DNA of 6,888 nucleotides, from the NCBI GenBank assembly GCA_024710535.1, contig JANJUO010000138.1:1-6888 (forward strand), written 5' to 3'. Below the pieces are notes generated by a model. That model had not been told where the DNA came from and made no database searches. It saw nothing but the letters and a program-made list of their open reading frames with translations. The position numbers were made by a program, and so were the translations under genes. Positions 5,926 to 6,888 of the stretch are shown one piece after another. The number at the start of each line of letters is the position of its first letter. Position 1 is the first letter of the stretch. The DNA comes from a bacterium. GTDB lineage: Bacteria; Bacteroidota; Ignavibacteria; Kapaibacteriales; UBA2268.

Positions 5926-6888
5926 ACACTTCAATTGCTAATTCTCCAAACTCAAACAGAGTTATTTTCATTGATTTGCTAAGAGCTTACGCTATTTTGA
6001 TGATGGTGCAAGGGCATTTTATCGAAGTAACATTATCATCGCAATATCAAACCACTACAAACTTTATTTATTTAATTTGGGCGACACTGCGAGGAATGAC
6101 GGCACCGCTTTTTTTCTTTGCATCGGGTACAATTTTCTCATATTTGCTATTTCGTGCAGATAAGCCGGAAATATCAAATCCTCGAATCAGAAAGGGAATC
6201 AATCGGTTTTTGATGCTTGTTGGATTAGGATATTTATTAAGACTTCAGCCGGCTAATTTTACGCAATTTTTTGATATTTCATCAAAAGAGATGATGCCTT
6301 TTTGGGCTATTGATACGCTTCATAGCATTGGATTTGGAATTCTTTTAATTATTTTGCTATATAAAATTTCTAAAATTACAAAAATTAATGCCGGTTTTCT
6401 ATTTTCAACTCTTGCTTTAACAATTTTTTTAATTAGTCCAATTATTGAAAAATCTTCATTTATAAATAATTTACCTATTCCGATAGCAAGTTTCTTTACG
6501 ATAAAATTTGGATCGAATTTTCCAATAATTCCTTGGAATGGATTTGTGCTTTGGGGAGCATTTTTGGGATTTCTACTCAATCAAAAGAAAATTTCTCCAA
6601 ATAATTTTCTATTTATTTTCTCTTTGATATTCATTGGATTATTTTTGATATTCTTTTCTGGCGATTATCTGGCATTTCTTTATAAAATGACGGCAATTGA
6701 AGTATTTAGGGAACTATTTATGAAGAATATTTTGTTTCTTCATCTTGGCTCGGTACTATTTGCATCAGGAATATTTGCATTCATAGCAACTTTTTTTAAA
6801 ATTCCAAGTATTATTCCAAAAATAGGAAATCATACATTAATGATATATATAGTTCATATATTTATTATATATGGAACTGCATTCACTC
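5922..6888 (+). CDS. Polytopic membrane acyltransferase, HGSNAT/YeiB (DUF1624)-like, truncated at the window edge
   Basis: The frame opens at ATG 5922, overlapping the hydrolase stop as ATGA, and stays open to the end of the window (322 codons plus one base). The protein is very hydrophobic, with about nine probable membrane helices. Motifs resemble the heparan-alpha-glucosaminide N-acetyltransferase/DUF1624 group: RVIFIDLLRAYAILMMVQGH (13-32) with Asp18, Arg21 and the likely acyl-accepting or catalytic His32; TLRGMTAPLFFFASGT (55-70); FWAIDTLHSIG (127-137); FPIIPWNGFVLWGAFLG (200-216); and GNHTLMIYIVH (302-312), which normally lies close to the C-terminus. Such enzymes move acetyl or other acyl groups from a cytoplasmic donor across the membrane to a sugar or other outer acceptor. 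The general acyltransferase-3 family is a close alternative. Substrate unknown. Overlap with the exported hydrolase suggests coupled translation and a shared pathway. Confidence 0.8.
   Translation, partial: MNTSIANSPNSNRVIFIDLLRAYAILMMVQGHFIEVTLSSQYQTTTNFIYLIWATLRGMTAPLFFFASGTIFSYLLFRADKPEISNPRIRKGINRFLMLVGLGYLLRLQPANFTQFFDISSKEMMPFWAIDTLHSIGFGILLIILLYKISKITKINAGFLFSTLALTIFLISPIIEKSSFINNLPIPIASFFTIKFGSNFPIIPWNGFVLWGAFLGFLLNQKKISPNNFLFIFSLIFIGLFLIFFSGDYLAFLYKMTAIEVFRELFMKNILFLHLGSVLFASGIFAFIATFFKIPSIIPKIGNHTLMIYIVHIFIIYGTAFT

Noticed and set aside
6320..6580. Minus-strand open frame of 86 codons
   Set aside because: It is antisense to the acyltransferase gene, whose + frame is continuous from 5922 and has family motifs on both sides of this stretch.
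6623..6653. Direct repeat TTTGATATTC, two copies 21 bases apart
   Set aside because: It falls in a membrane helix of the acyltransferase where Leu/Ile/Phe codons repeat by composition; no sign of a mobile or regulatory repeat.

Overview
The window is AT-rich and all its credible genes lie on the + strand. It reads as a chromosomal stretch of a Gram-negative bacterium, most likely from the Bacteroidota/Chlorobi (FCB) group, perhaps near Ignavibacteria or Kapabacteria. The reasons are an outer-membrane beta-barrel C-terminus, an LPS-type sugar aminotransferase, weak Shine-Dalgarno signals, TAnnTTTG-like promoter elements and AT-rich housekeeping genes. That placement is inference; no rRNA or other marker gene is present.

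Left block (1-2101): the tail of a TonB-receptor-type outer-membrane barrel protein ends at 324. After a 66-base gap comes a PLP-dependent DegT/DnrJ/EryC1/StrS aminotransferase (391-1584) that closely resembles KdnA, the 8-amino-Kdo transaminase. One base after its stop starts a membrane-anchored ComEA-like helix-hairpin-helix protein (1586-2101).

Middle block (2102-3350): a standalone gcvT (2183-3283), the aminomethyltransferase of the glycine cleavage system, is closed by a strong intrinsic terminator (3309-3350).

Right block (3351-6888): pgi (3481-5124) leads an apparent operon. It is followed by an exported SGNH/GDSL-type hydrolase (5155-5925), which overlaps by four bases (ATGA) a polytopic HGSNAT/YeiB-like membrane acyltransferase. 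The acyltransferase runs off the right edge (5922-6888) and is nearly complete.

Two envelope themes appear: possible 8-amino-Kdo synthesis for LPS on the left, and a coupled acyltransferase/esterase pair on the right that could add and remove acyl groups on an extracytoplasmic glycan. Neither substrate can be read from the sequence. No tRNA, rRNA, CRISPR, insertion sequence or phage gene was seen. I found no clearly new system. The most notable points are the hydrolase/acyltransferase pair, the distinct codon use of the hydrolase gene, and identically laid out seven-codon overlapping ORFs at the starts of the aminotransferase gene and pgi.
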